A stretch of DNA of 64,000 bases from Leptodactylus fallax (taxonomy: Eukaryota; Chordata; Amphibia; Anura; Leptodactylidae): assembly GCA_947044405.1 (NCBI GenBank), contig CAMRHE010000157.1:434001-498000 (forward strand), given 5' to 3'. A program made the translations under genes and the position numbers. The notes beneath the pieces are model-generated. The model did not search any database, was not told where the DNA came from, and was given only the letters and a program-made list of their open reading frames with translations. Within the stretch, counting starts at the first letter, position 1; every line of letters begins with the position of its first letter. Shown piece by piece: positions 34,591 to 46,690 of this stretch.

Positions 34591-34945
34591 GCCGGGGCCC
34601 AATGTGGCATAGACACCGTGGTTTGGCCGTGGCAGAAATGCCACGGAAAAAAACATGGCGTTTTACAGTCTAGCGAATCCCATCCACACCTTGCGGAAAA
34701 ATACGTGCAGCTGACGCGTTGCTATTTCCAAAACAGTTGCGGTTTTGGAAATTTCAGCATGTCAATTATACCTACGGAAACACTGGCAGTTTCCCTATAG
34801 GTATAATGGAGGCAGAAAGTCCGCAGAGGTAACCTATGCGGACTTTCTGTGAAAAGTACTGCGGATAAAACCGCAATGCTTTGCTGACACAGTTTTTCCT
34901 GCAGCGCTATTTTGCTGCGGCCTGCTACGTGGGGCCTTAGCCTAA
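34591..34945 (-). mobile_element. GGCCCCAC hairpin element, near-complete copy
   Basis: Starts gccggggcccaatgtgg and ends gctacgtggggccttagcct. Shows all three internal hairpins: ttatacctacgg...cctataggtataa, agaaagtccgcagagg...tatgcggactttct and ttgcggttttggaaatt. About 350 bp; no coding frame. Confidence 0.88.
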
Positions 34946-35766
34946 AAGTGCTTTTCAATTATTTTATTATGGACGCACTGTTGTCTGTCCCCATTAGAGA
35001 CATATACTTGTACATTTTACCAAACTAAAGCCATTTATTGCTTGGTGCAAGCAACGATTCATTGATTCATGAAACACTTCCTAATAACCCGCATTAACCA
35101 ATCACACACTTGCTTCCATTGTTTGTTCTGTAGTGGATCGATGAAGCTTATTTATTAGGGATGACTGTAGATTGCTACTATAATGAAATTTTCTATGGCA
35201 CATGCTAATATCTTTATATGAATACTCAGTGGTATACAGTGTTCATGATATATGTGATACATAAATTGCTTCATGCTTTCAATCTCTGGCCAAATCTATC
35301 TCAGCAAATGCTGATGCTGGTAATATTTTCATCTCTTTGGTTTCTTCTTTTAACTTCCCACTCTTTCACCCAGCGGACATTGTCAGGAGCATGGCAGATT
35401 CAGGTTATTTAATGTAGGTGGAAGTGAATACTGAACATTTCTATGAACAAGTTTTTCATGCAATATGTGAAGTCTGTAGTTAATGTTCTGAAAAATTAGA
35501 TGCAAAGAATATTAAGATTATGTGGAAAAGAATATCTTGCTGAATGAAAAAGAACTGGAAGAAAGTTCCAGTGGAAGCTATTAAAGACTATAGGAACCAG
35601 GCAATGATCAGAGTGCACAGATGTACCGTAAATTTACAATTTGCAAATGCAGTTTGGTAAAAGTGTCCCATCGGAATCTGTGAATTTATCAATAGGCTTT
35701 CTCCACTTTATACTCCACCTAGGGATTGAAATTTTCAAAGAAGCCACAATTCATAAATAGGTTTAA

Positions 35767-36065
35767 ACCTAAGGCCACACATTTCGGAAACACAGTGTTT
35801 TTGGCTGTTGCAGAAATGCAGCAGAAAAAAACGGCATTTTGCAGTCCCAGCAAAGTGAATGAGCACATTGTAGAAAAAGAGCTATGGAAAACATAGCATT
35901 TAAAAAAAAAAAAACCACAGCATGTTACTTTTATCTGCAGAAAAGCTGTGTTTTTCAATAGATTTATAGGAGACTGAAGAATGAAAAATGCAGCAGAAAA
36001 GCAGTAAAAAAAACACAAGCATCGTTTTTCACACCCTTTTTTAGCTGCATGTGGCCTTAGCCTAA
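35767..36065. mobile_element. GGCCCCAC hairpin element, diverged copy
   Basis: Starts cctaaggccacacatttcgg and ends gcatgtggccttagccta. The internal hairpins are partly eroded. Confidence 0.75.
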
Positions 36066-36149
36066 TGCTGTATTCACATTTACGCATTTTGTGGGTGGTG
36101 TACTGTCCATGATTCCTCCATATTTCAAATCTGTTAAAAGCATATCAAC

Positions 36150-36430
36150 ACCAATCAGCAGACTTAGCACAGGACATGTGATGTCACTACCTGTGATGTC
36201 ATTTCCTTAGGCTGCTGATTAGCCTTAGTGGTCAGGCTACAGCTGATTGGCTTCAGCGGTCACATGTGGTGAGGACTTCCGCTGGAAGAAAACACCAGAG
36301 CAGCAGGACTGGTCTGTGCTGGGAGATACTGGAGCACCGGGGACAGCTGAGTATGTTTTTTTTAAAATTTTTTTCAACTTCCCCAGCCTCATATGAAAAA
36401 AAAAGGTTATCCTGGACAACCGCTTTAACT
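36150..36430. repeat. Dispersed repeat shared with 50634-51060
   Basis: Both copies contain gtgatgtca, tttccttaggc(t/c)(g/a)ctgat, gtggtcac/gcggtcac, gcgaggacttccgc-like, agagcagcaggac and actggagcac in the same order, and end with cttcccc(a/g)gcc. Part of a foldback-type element, since gtgatgtc and its complement recur inside. Confidence 0.75.
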
Positions 36431-36730
36431 ATATATCTGCCACGACCCCTCCTATATATTCCATGTTAATCAGATGCTAATTCTTATTACTGTTGCTAGT
36501 TCTATCTTTCCAGTTTGCATATGAGCAGCAGGAAACCACTATTTTACTACATTGGTGCTTCTTCTCATTTTGTGCAGTATGGCTGTTCATGTTTAGTCTT
36601 AATTTATTTATTTGCACAGAAGGAGTATGTACAATCCATAGCACAGATGATCAACTTGTGGGAACTGAAACTTATGAGAATTAAATTGTAGTCACATATG
36701 CTCCTAAACAGGACTGCTCATTCAAGATAT

Positions 36731-37128
36731 TAAGGCCGGGGCCCAACATTGCAAACACGCAGCGATTTAGATGCGATTTAGGCTAAAGCCCCACGTTGCG
36801 GAAACGCAGCTATTTTTGTTGCAGATTTTGTTGCTGTTTTTTGAGCCAAAGCCAAGAGTGGAATGAGCCAAATGTAGAAGTATAAGAGCTTCCTATATAG
36901 TTGCAGAAAAAAAAACTGCAGTGGAAATGCTGTGATTTTTGTAAATTGCAGCATGTCAATTTTACCTATGGAAATGCTTGCCATTTTCTGTATAGGTATA
37001 AAAGAAGCCGAGGAAAACTCTGCGGACTTTCTGTGAGAAACACTACCTAAAAAAACACAATGGGTTTCCACTGCCGTGTTTTCCACAGCGTTTTTTGGCT
37101 GCGGCTCTCTATGTGGGGCCTTAGCCTA
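36731..37128 (-). mobile_element. GGCCCCAC hairpin element with a duplicated left end
   Basis: A first left end, taaggccggggcccaacatt, is followed 48 bp later by a second, ggctaaagccccacgttgcg. The right end is ctatgtggggccttagccta. Either a partial duplication of the terminus or one copy inserted at the end of another. Confidence 0.82.
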
Positions 37129-37419
37129 AAGGGGATGTTCAGGATTAGAAAAACATAGCTGTTTACTTCCAAAAACATTGTCACACCTGGCCAAGGACTC
37201 AGTGAAACTGAACTGCAATACCAGACATAATCCATGGACAGGTGTGACAATGTTTCTTCAAAAAAGCAGCCATTTTTTTCCAATCTTTTACAACCTTTTT
37301 ATATTCATACAGCATTATGGTAGATGGGAAAAAAATTATAAAAAATACAATAGTTAACAAGTATCTGAGGGTATCATTCAGTACAGAAACAAACAACTAC
37401 TTCTAGGTTAATCCCTTTT

Positions 37420-37706
37420 AGGCTAAGAACCCATGTAGCGAGCCACGGCAGAAATGCGTCACAGTTTTTACCGCATTTCTTTTAACATAAAGTCTTTCTG
37501 CTTCCATTATACCTATAGGCAAACCTCCAGCGTTTCTGTAGGTATAATTGATATGCTGCGATTTCGAAAACCGCAACAGTTTTGGAAATCGCAGCATTTC
37601 TGCCGCATGTATTTTTCTGCAATGTGTGGATGGGATTTGCTTTGCAGTGACTGTAAAACGCTGTGGTTTTTGCCACGGTGCTTACACCACGTGGGGCCCC
37701 AGCCTC
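37420..37706 (+). mobile_element. GGCCCCAC hairpin element
   Basis: Starts taggctaagaacccatgtag and ends accacgtggggccccagcct. Contains attatacctataggc...gtaggtataatt and ctgcgatttcg...cgcagca pairings. Confidence 0.85.
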
Positions 37707-38661
37707 AGACCATATTTTATTCATAGGCACATCTAAACACCTTGTGAAAGTAATATGTTCACAGACAGCAGTCAGTTTCAGTAGTGCATTTCATTTTGAC
37801 AATGTCTCTATAAACTCACAAAATTTCCCTTTAAATGTTAATGGGATTGTCTGGTTAATAAAACCTATTTTCAAATACCATTTTTTCAGTCATGCAGGAT
37901 ATTTGATTCTATGGCATGTCACTCACAACCACCTATTCAGTAACAGAAGAGCATCCCAATATTCAGTATGATTAAATATTCTTGGCACTGTCAGTCAGGA
38001 AGCCACAAAAACTCTGCAAGTCTGGTGAGACATGAGAAACATGTGACTCCACACTCCAGTCAAAAGATAAGCTTGTCTTAGACCTTATTCACATAACTGT
38101 GCTGATTTTAATGGACCTTACAGATGTATATATTCATTTTTGAAGGTCATTGTGCATCCATTCTACATACGTATTTGATCACTGCCTGTCATCTGAGTGT
38201 TTAAAAAGGAATGACTACTCCACCGCTCTCCAGCAGCTCTTCTGGTCCTGTGGAGGGTAACAGCCTCCCCAACTCTTCCTTCTATTTCCCCCCTATTCTT
38301 TGGGTTACTGACTTATCAATGTTTCGCTCTTGTTATGACAGTTGGTTTTGATAACGTGTTTGACTCGTGTTTTACATCAGTCAAAAATGGATCCATTGAT
38401 TTCTATTCGATTTGTTTTTTAACTTACTGCTTTTTTCTGTCCTCCTTGATTCTCACTGTTTTTAAAACAGCCATCACATGTCATGTAAATAAGGACATAC
38501 CCTACAAGCCTATGATACTTCATGTGAGCCATGAAGCAAGTGAATTGGTGTTTTATAAAAAAAAAAAATCAGCACAGCATAATGAACACATTGTATATTA
38601 TAGTATATATATACTATATATTCATTATTGCCACAGCCCAGACATGTAAAAGTCACAGATC

Positions 38662-39743
38662 TTCCCCGCCTCCTTCAGAGGCTTTTTGGACTGCGCAGGT
38701 TTTTCACTTTTTGCGCTCTCTTACCCTACTCAATCCAGAGGTCTCTCCCACTAGCTTTGAGAGACTGTGCCTGTTTAGAGCGGCTAATAAGGGCTCCCTT
38801 TCCTTTATATATGGCTTACTTAACGTACCACCCCCTGACAGTGCACTTGACTTTATGACGGCCTGGGAGCGAGACCTTGACACTACCCTGAACCGACCCA
38901 ATGGGTTGACTGTTGTACATCAATTAGCAAAGGCATTTGGCAGGTCACCCTCATGGAAACCTCTTTAAAAATGCTTCATAGGACGTATCTGGTCCCTCAT
39001 CAACTTCATCGCTTTTTTCCATCTGTCTCACCCCTTTGCTTTCGGGGTTGTATTGCCTTAGGCACTACTTTCCATGTGTGGTGGTCCTGCTCTTAAGACC
39101 GACACTATTGGCTGGCTATTCATAGGACTGCGCAACGACTCTTAGGACAGTCTTTCCCATTTCAGGCCCCCATATTTCTTCTTAATCTTAAACCCTCTGA
39201 ATTGAAATATACCCAATTTAAGCTACTACAATACATTTTAGCGGCCCATATTCACATCGCCTCCTACTGGAGAAAATCTTTTCTCTCAGTGGCTGCAGTC
39301 ATACGATGGGTGGATGCCATAATGCTTCATGAGAAGATTAATTCCATTATATCTGATACCTGCCTGATTTTTGATAAGGTCTGGGTGCCTTGGGTCAATA
39401 GGTCTCACATCCCAGGTCTTCCATACTGTCTCCAGCTCTATCCCTGCGACTAGATTGAATCTCTACCCTCCCCACTCCTCCCCTCAAGCGGTTCCGAGGT
39501 TGTCATCTCTCGCTGCCATAATCCACTGTGGCGCTATGTTTCCCTTCCTTTTCTCTCCTGATTCAGGTTGTTTTTTATGTTTTTATTTGCTCTTTGTTTC
39601 CCCCATGTTCTTTTTGTATGATATCTCTTAATATATGATGCTGACTTTGATGTTTGATGCCGTCTCTGTCAATTTATGACTGTATTTTATTTAACATGCA
39701 ATTATGTCTTTTGTTCTTGTAATTTAATAAATACCTTTAAAAC
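38662..39743 (+). mobile_element. L1-like LINE, 5'-truncated 1.08-kb 3' end
   Basis: Flanked by an exact 15-bp duplication taaaagtcacagatc (38647-38661 and 39744-39758). Fragments of the translated sequence, such as LHRTYLVPHQLHRFFPSVSP, CFRGCIALGTTFHVWW and ILAAHIHIASYWRKSF, have the order of an L1/Tx1-like ORF2 C-terminus with its zinc-knuckle-like Cys region. Several frameshifts break it. The 3' end is aataaatacctttaaaac, with AATAAA 12 nt from the end. Confidence 0.9.
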
Positions 39744-40179
39744 TAAAAGTCACAGATCAGCTCACAGATTACAAAGGAGATAATCTGCATATGTATACAC
39801 TGGTATCTGATCTTTTTCTGAAAAAATCCACTATAGATTTGTCTGTGTCAAAAAGTGCCATGTGAACATGATGTTTCACAACAGCATCACAGCAAAATAA
39901 CAACCTCAACAGCAACAACTACAACATACCTTGATGGTAGTGTCCCAGATTGGTCAATGGTGCTATAATTTTATCCAACTAGGATTACTAAAGTGACCAG
40001 ATAAGTTAACTGAGCCAAAATCCAATTAATTGAAAATACAATCGTATTTAGTAAATGACAGGAGAGGAGCAAAAATGCATGGAAAAAAAGCAAATTAAGA
40101 AATGTAAAGCAGCAGTGTGGACCCACTGTGTCATGGAATGGATTTGACTTGGGGTATTCCTAAAGGATCTGTTGAAGGC

Positions 40180-40460
40180 TGAAGCTCCTTGGGCGTAAAT
40201 GCTGTGGTTTGGCTGCGGTGAAAACGCAGAGGCAAAAAACGCAGCGTTTTACAGTCCCTGCAATTCTAGCGAACGCCATCCACACGTTGCAGAAAAATAC
40301 CATCACGTTTTTGGAAATCGCAGCATGTCAATTATACCTATGGAAATACTGGTGGTTTCCATATAGGTAAAATTGAAGCAGAAAGGAAACCTCTGCAGAC
40401 TTTCTGTGAAAAGCGCTGTAGGAAAATCCGCAATGTGTTTCCGCTGCGGGAAAACTGCTA
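40180..40460 (-). mobile_element. GGCCCCAC hairpin element, both ends worn
   Basis: Internal phrases tgcggtgaaaacgcagaggc, aaatcgcagcatgtcaatta, tatacctatggaaatactgg and ccatataggtaaaattgaag identify it. Neither canonical terminus is complete; the right side stops where the 40490 repeat begins. Confidence 0.75.
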
Positions 40461-40489
40461 TGTCTCCTGGTATTTTCTTTTTAACCAGG

Positions 40490-40920
40490 TCACTACCTCC
40501 TCGGGTAGACTCCATTAAGTGACAGCTGGCCTAGGCAGGTTGAGAGAGTCCAAAGGTCAGGAACGTGTTCGGGACAGGCCAAGGTCAGTACAGGCAGAAT
40601 TCATCTATGATAGTAATAGAGGTCAGGACAGGTGGAAGAGGTCTACATTCAGGTATTACAAGTAGAGGTCAAACATATGTAACATGGAGAGCACTATAGC
40701 AAATACCTTTGCAGGATACTAGGTACCATACAGCTCAGGCACCCTGCAATGGAAGAGGATGCCTTATGTAACAAGGTGTGTGTAGTGATTGGTAATATTA
40801 ATAGCATTAAGAGCTAGTGAGAGCCAGGTCAATAGTATTGGAAACAGCCAGCCAGCAAGAGAAAGTAAGATGTGGTGACCATGGCTCCCATTGTCCACCA
40901 GTGTTATACAAAATCATGAG
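40490..40920. repeat. Dispersed repeat, 13.5-kb type
   Basis: Phrases such as aggtcaggaacgtgttcggg, ccaaggtcagtacaggcag and aggtcaggacaggtgg resemble the repeat at 12870-13860. No domain in the frames. Confidence 0.45.
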
Positions 40921-42447
40921 CACAGACTTGAGGATCTTTAAGGGACAAACATGAACATAAAATAAACATGATATTCTTGAGTAAGGCTTTGTTCACATTA
41001 AAGTGAGGTTGTGTTAAAAAACTCAACACATATTGCATCTAAAATCACAGACAAAAGTCCTGTATTCAGGACTTCTTCATTCATCAAAATGATGGACAAT
41101 ATAACGGATGCCTGTGGACCTGTATGTTAGCTTCATATTATGAATCTGATGGTGATATGAACACACCTCAGAGGGTCAAATAAGCTTAATGACATTTAAA
41201 GGGATTATCCTTAGGACATGGCATTAATACTAAATTCCTAGAAAAGACACTTATTAATAATTTTAACAACAATAAAATAGTTTCCTCTTCTGAATAGATT
41301 TACAACATTTACTGCATGTTGTCTATGAATTACATTATTACTAAGAAGTGTCTTCACTGGCAGTATGTTGGTCATTTCTAGAGAAATCTCTATCGTTGTC
41401 TGGCCACAAATTATTAGTAAGGTAAATTGTTTAAACAAACTTGGTATAAGGAATGTCTTCTCTAGCCTTGATGCTTGCGTAGCTGTAGTTCATGGAGGGT
41501 GAAAGTGCTGTCTACATTATTAAATGACTCCAGTATTAACATAATCCAAGTTCCGTTAACATCCAAAACAGATATAAAATACGCTATAAAGTAACACATG
41601 TAACAGTAAACAGATAAGAAATCACCAGGAAGTCAGGCTAGCCGTAATTCCAGTGGGTAAAATATTCTATTCCTGCATTAAATCTAGCCAGTGCTTTCCC
41701 CTGAGGCAGACCACTTATGTTCTATCTAATGAACCAGGTTTTTGCTTTGTAAAGAACTGAGTTTGTGATTTTTTTCCTGATTAATTGGACTGATAATTAG
41801 ATGTCTGGAGGCAGATTTTACCTTCTGAAGGGAAGAGTCCTATTTTATCAAGATAAATTGGACCAAGACTTCTCCTGGAAAGACGTATGTTCACATCAGT
41901 TAGAATAAGGTCAAAGTCAGTAACTTTGGACTAAGTGAGAAATGCTAATTCCCCAGAGCTTCTCTGCAGCTTGTTAATACGCCAACACAAAATACACTTG
42001 TTTACAAGTAAAGCATTCTGTTATTAATTTTGTATCTGTTTTGTAATAAGAGTAGTTCATGTATTATTATACCTGATCCTACAGAAAATGAGCGCTTGTT
42101 TTTCAGCATCTGTCTGTAAAAAATCAACGCCACCCCCCTCCTCCTTCAGGCTCTATCTTGTTGCAAACGGACAAGTGAAATGTCTATAATTGGATGCTGA
42201 ATCTGCGTCAGGAAAGACTTTCCCTTAATGAAATCCCATAAACCAAAACAAACAGGCTCTGTGGCAGGTTAACCCCTCACTACATATACACCACTGAGCT
42301 GTAGGCACCCTGTATCATACTGTTGCTTGTTTCTATGTTTCTATGTTCATTTTTGAGATTAGATCAAATTGAACACATTTAAACATGAATTATTCAAAGA
42401 TATTAAATTATGTGGCATATTAGTATGAAAAGTGTTTAGATCACATT
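40921..42447. other. Gene-free sequence
   Basis: No recognised element except a tttctatg doublet at about 42330-42345, which resembles a CR1-type 3' tail but has no body. Confidence 0.5.
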
Positions 42448-42685
42448 TAGGCCGGGGCCCCACATTGCAAAAATGCAGCGTTTTGGCCATGGCGGAAACA
42501 CCACAACAAAAACGCTGCATTTTATATTACCTGCAAAGTGGATGGATTCTGGCTAATCCCACCCACATATTGCAGAAAAAAAACTGCAGGAGAAATGCTG
42601 TGATTTCAAAAACGCTCTAGTTTTTGTAAATCGCAGCATGTCAATTATACCTACAGAAACGCAGAAAGTCAGCAGAGGATAGGTT
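42448..42685 (+). mobile_element. GGCCCCAC hairpin element, left part
   Basis: Starts aggccggggccccacattgc and runs to aaacgcagaaagtcagcaga, stopping 8-15 bp before the foldback element at 42693. Confidence 0.82.
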
Positions 42686-42692
42686 CAAAGTT

Positions 42693-43102
42693 AGGGTGGG
42701 TTCACACTTGCGCTTGAGTCCGTCCGCTGCCAATCCGAATGAAAATCTCGGGAAACAGGATAGCGACAGGTTAGCGACGCATTGGTTAAAAACCCATTCA
42801 TTTGAATGGGTTTTTAAAGCAATGCGCGGGTGTGCGCTTACACCCTCTGCACCGCGAAGCCCTTTTTTTTTTTGTCAGACACAAAGTCCTGCATGTCCGA
42901 CTTTGTATCCGATGAAAAAACTGGATTTGCAGTGCAGAGGGTGTAAGTGCACACCCGCGCATTGGTTTAAAAACCCATTCAAATGAATAGGTTTTTAACC
43001 AATGGGTCGCTAACCTTTCGGTATCCGATGCCTATCCTGTTTCCCGAGATTTTCACTCGGATTGGCAGCGGACGGACTCAAGCGCAAGTGTGAACACACC
43101 CT
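42693..43102. mobile_element. 410-bp foldback element with highly similar arms
   Basis: The ends pair as agggtgggttcacacttgcg / cgcaagtgtgaacacaccct. Arms of 160-170 nt stay paired with only a few mismatches and one short indel, through tgagtccgtccgctgccaat, aatctcgggaaacaggat, ttggttaaaaaccc and gcgcgggtgtg. The loop of about 50 nt contains a T-run. Each arm holds a smaller hairpin of its own, aaaacccattcatttgaatg plus ggtttt. Confidence 0.95.
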
Positions 43103-43170
43103 GAGGCAACAAGCCATGGTAAAAAATGGGTAATCAGTAGAACTCGGGTCAGACAGCAATGGAACAAAGT

Positions 43171-43450
43171 TAAGCTAAGGCCCCACGTAATGGGCCGCAG
43201 TAAAAAAGCACTGCGGAGAAAACTATGGCAGCAATGCATCACAGTTTTTCACGTTGCGCTTTTCACAGAAAGGTTTCCTTTGCGAACTTTCTGCTTAAAT
43301 TACACCTATAGGGAAACCGCCGGCATTTATATAGGTATAATTGACATGCTGCGATTTCCAAAACCGCAATGGCTTTGGAAATTGCAGCATATCCGCTGCG
43401 CGTATTTTTCTGCAAGGTGTGGATGGGCGTCTATGTAGGGCCCCTACCTA
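43171..43450 (+). mobile_element. GGCCCCAC hairpin element
   Basis: Starts taagctaaggccccacgtaa and ends tctatgtagggcccctacct. Internal ctataggtataattgacatg phrase present. Confidence 0.83.
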
Positions 43451-43651
43451 AAATGGGTTTTCCAAGACTTATTAATTAATGACTTGTCCTTAGGATAGGT
43501 CATCAATTAAAGATCAGTTGGGGTCTAACACTCGGGACCACCATACATCAGCAGTTTGAAACTGAAGCGGTGCTCCCTGATCACTGTTTCTGCTACACAG
43601 GACATCTGACATCACTCATCGGTCGCATGGCCAGTTCACAGCTCAATCCCA

Positions 43652-44122
43652 TTAATAATAATAATAATAATAATAGTCCTTTAATAGTCCCACAATGGGG
43701 AAATTCAGTGTGTTACAGCAGCAAAGTTAAGCAATATAAATACAAATACAACATGTACAGGAATGTTCCAAGGTGAGAGGCATTACATTAATAGCAGACA
43801 GACAGATAGGACGTAGCAGAGGGGGGGGGGGGGGCGGATTTAACAGGCAGAGAGATATTTCAGTTCTCTGTATGTAATGATCTCCGCTTAGGTCGGTGTT
43901 GGTTGTACAGCCTAACCGCGGTGGGGAGGAAAGACTTCCGATAGCGCTCCTTCTCACACTTAGGGTGGAGCAGTCGGTCACTGACAGTACTGCCCAGCGC
44001 AATCACAGTCTCATGCATGGGATGGGACTTCTTCTTCTGCATGGAGCTCACCACGAACAGTATCCTTCTGTCACCCACCACCTGCACTGGGTCCAGTGGG
44101 CTCCCCAGGACAGAGCTGGCCC
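43652..44122 (-). mobile_element. L2/Rex1-like LINE, 5'-truncated 3' end, copy A
   Basis: Reads on the minus strand as the C-terminal end of the reverse-transcriptase ORF (LFVVSSMQKKKSHPMHETVI, KERYRKSFLPTAVRLYNQH) followed by a short 3' UTR with ccccattgtgggactattaa and an (ATT)n tail at 43652-43675. About 470 bp. It differs from copies B and C mostly by substitutions, so it is older. Confidence 0.9.
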
Positions 44123-44242
44123 ATTAAAGTGAATGGGCTCAGCTGCAATACCAGGCAGAGCCAATATTTACCAATGTATGGCGCTGAACTTGTTAAATAG
44201 TGGAGAGGTCACAAACAACCAAGGATATTCTTGAAAACCCCT

Positions 44243-44540
44243 TTAGGCCGGGGCCCCACGTATCGTAAATGCCAAAATTTGGCCACAACGTTTTTACAGT
44301 ACCTGCAAAGTGTATGGGATTCTGGCTAATTCCATTCTAACATTCTAAGAAAAATTTGTAAATCACAGCAAGTCAATTGTACCTATGGAAACGCTGGCGT
44401 TTTTTCATATAGGTATAATAGGGACAGAAAGATCGCAGAGGAAAACTCTGGACTTTCTGTGAAAAGCTCTGCAGAAAAAACTATGATGCATTTCCGCTGC
44501 GTTTTTTTACGACAGCGCTCGCTACGAGGGGCTTTAGCCT
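44243..44540. mobile_element. GGCCCCAC hairpin element, diverged copy
   Basis: Starts taggccggggccccacgtat and ends ctacgaggggctttagcctt. Central gaaagatcgcagaggaaaac phrase is a worn form of the usual hairpin. Confidence 0.8.
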
Positions 44541-44689
44541 TAAGTAACATGGGTACCAGGAGAACACAGGACAGGAGACAGAGGTAGGCACCTAAATTGA
44601 AGAAGGATGATCTCATCAGCAGTGGATGGGGGGAACATGGAACTGCACACCTGAGCTTGTAAGGAAGCATTCACATATGTAAGGCGCGC

Positions 44690-45075
44690 CTATCAGTTTC
44701 CCTCCGGTGTGGTGTACACGAGACAGAGAGAAACTGATTCCAGAAAGGATCCCATAGTTATGTATGGAATCGGTTCTGGCACAAGAGGCATCAGGTACCA
44801 GATATGTGCCTCAGCCGAATGGAAAAATGCTACCTGCAGCGTTTTTCCATCCGGTCGTATTAAAATTTCTTCAGTACCGGATGCTCTCCAGGTGCTGCCC
44901 GAAGATGGATGTGGCAGCACCTGGAGTTCTGCGCAGTCTATGTACTGTACTGTAGTGAGGCCAACAATTGCTTTCTTCACTACTGTACCTGAGCAGGGGT
45001 TGCTCTCCTGGGATTGGCAGCTCCTCCTGTAGGTGCTGCGGTCCGAACCCCCACTCATCTAGTAGTGCAGTCGGT
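44690..45075. repeat. Non-coding repeat with a perfect 14-bp stem hairpin
   Basis: The stem ctccaggtgctgcc (44886-44899) and ggcagcacctggag (44913-44926) is exact, with a 13-nt loop. Flanks show weaker symmetry (ggtgtggtgtac; gaaaaatgctacctgcagcg/gcagcgtttttcc). Open frames on both strands have no known domain and follow from the symmetry. Confidence 0.6.
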
Positions 45076-46690
45076 TTCACTATTGTCCGAACCACGCCTC
45101 ACAGCACCTTCATTTTGACAGTGGGCGAGAGAAACCTGCACTAGTGGCAGCAGGGATTGGAAAGCATCCCTGCTGCCTTCACACATGTGAGTTCTTGTGC
45201 AGGCAGCAGGGACTATGGAAGATCCCTTCTGCGTATAGTGTAAGGGATGAGGACCATGCTATTTTTAATTCATATGACAGGGTGTGTGCACCCATTAAAT
45301 GTTTTCATTTTCTGCATGTTCCTGAGACCAACATTATTGTAGAAATACATTGCTGTAGAGAACTAAGGGTTTAATTCCCTGCTGGTCTGCTTTATTTTTG
45401 GCTGGTTAATGGCTGAGGCAGACAGCTTAAAATTAATTTTGAATACTGCAGACAGGGCAAAGCAGAGGCTCCTGCTCCAGATAGTTGTCTTACAGCCAGA
45501 TATAGAACAGTGAAGAAGAGAAGGGAGACTCTTCTGTAAGAGATAAAACAGGATAAAAGGAAATGAGGACATCAATAGAGGAGGAGGTATTGCCTGAGGA
45601 CAAAGCCCCATTTAAAAGATTAGTAGACTGGCAACAAAACAATTCACTCTAGTGAATTCAAGGTACAAACATATAATTAGAATAATAGGGTACATCAGTA
45701 GCAGCTAACCTGCTTATCGATGGTCTCTGGGCATGATGGATTTACCAAAATTCTTGAATGCAGGTTTATTATTTAATCAATGTTAATCCAATGTGGAAGT
45801 TTTGTAATACATTTGGAAAGTAACATATGGTACATGTACATCATTTAATAATGTCAGTTCTTTGAGAAGCAACCATTCTTAATAGTGGGAGACTCTACAT
45901 ACAATAATTTAATTTCACTTATTTTACACTAAAAAGAAGACAGATGACTTAGACTTGACACTGAAGCATTATATCTATTTGACTCTTATCCTTAGTATTG
46001 TGGGTGGGTGGAAAGTCTGACAACTAAAAAATACCCTAATTGGGAAAGAGAGTGTCTTGAAGATGGAAACTGAGCAAATCGATATAGGATTTGAATAATT
46101 GGGAAAGAATAGCAGGATTATTCATTGAATCTGAAAGGTCCAAGGTTCTTGAAGCTGTCTTGTGATTTCAAGATCTATGCAGTGAAGCTTAAATGTGAAA
46201 TTTTTTCATACTTCATATTTTTTTGAAAAAAGGTACGTTTGTGAAGCTTGCTGTTAAATTAAATCAGTCTCTAAGGATGGCTGGAAAAGATGTTCATTTG
46301 CAAAGCATTCAGCTAGATGAGCAAGTTGAGCTGCTCTGGATTTCATGGTTTATCGACTCAATGTATTAATTGCATGTGAAATAAAAGCAAACCCATACAG
46401 GCCAATTAAAAGAAGGTTCACAGATTTTGGTTAGAGGTTATAGAGGACCCGTGTCCCATCCCTTTTAACTGCATTTTGGTAAAATAACTACCTTTTCTAT
46501 CTGAAAATAGAGCATATATTTATGCAAAAGCTATAATAAACATATTGTGGACCTAAGATTAATAACATCATCATTTTGTGATATTCACTATAACTAGGAA
46601 GGAATTATTATTTCTCTTCTATAAGTCAGTATTACAAGTCATGGAAAATGTAAGTCTTTCTAGCAAACACAAAGTAAGCATTAATAAAAC
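45076..46690. other. Gene-free sequence
   Basis: Nothing recognised up to the 5' end of LINE copy B. Confidence 0.55.

Noticed and set aside
38335..38968. Open frames of 104 and 145 codons taken as a candidate gene
   Set aside because: The second crosses the target duplication and runs into the L1-like fragment; the first has no domain and no splice or promoter support.
42693..43102. Pair of divergent genes in the foldback arms
   Set aside because: Frames are short and mirror each other because the arms are inverted copies; no domain is present.
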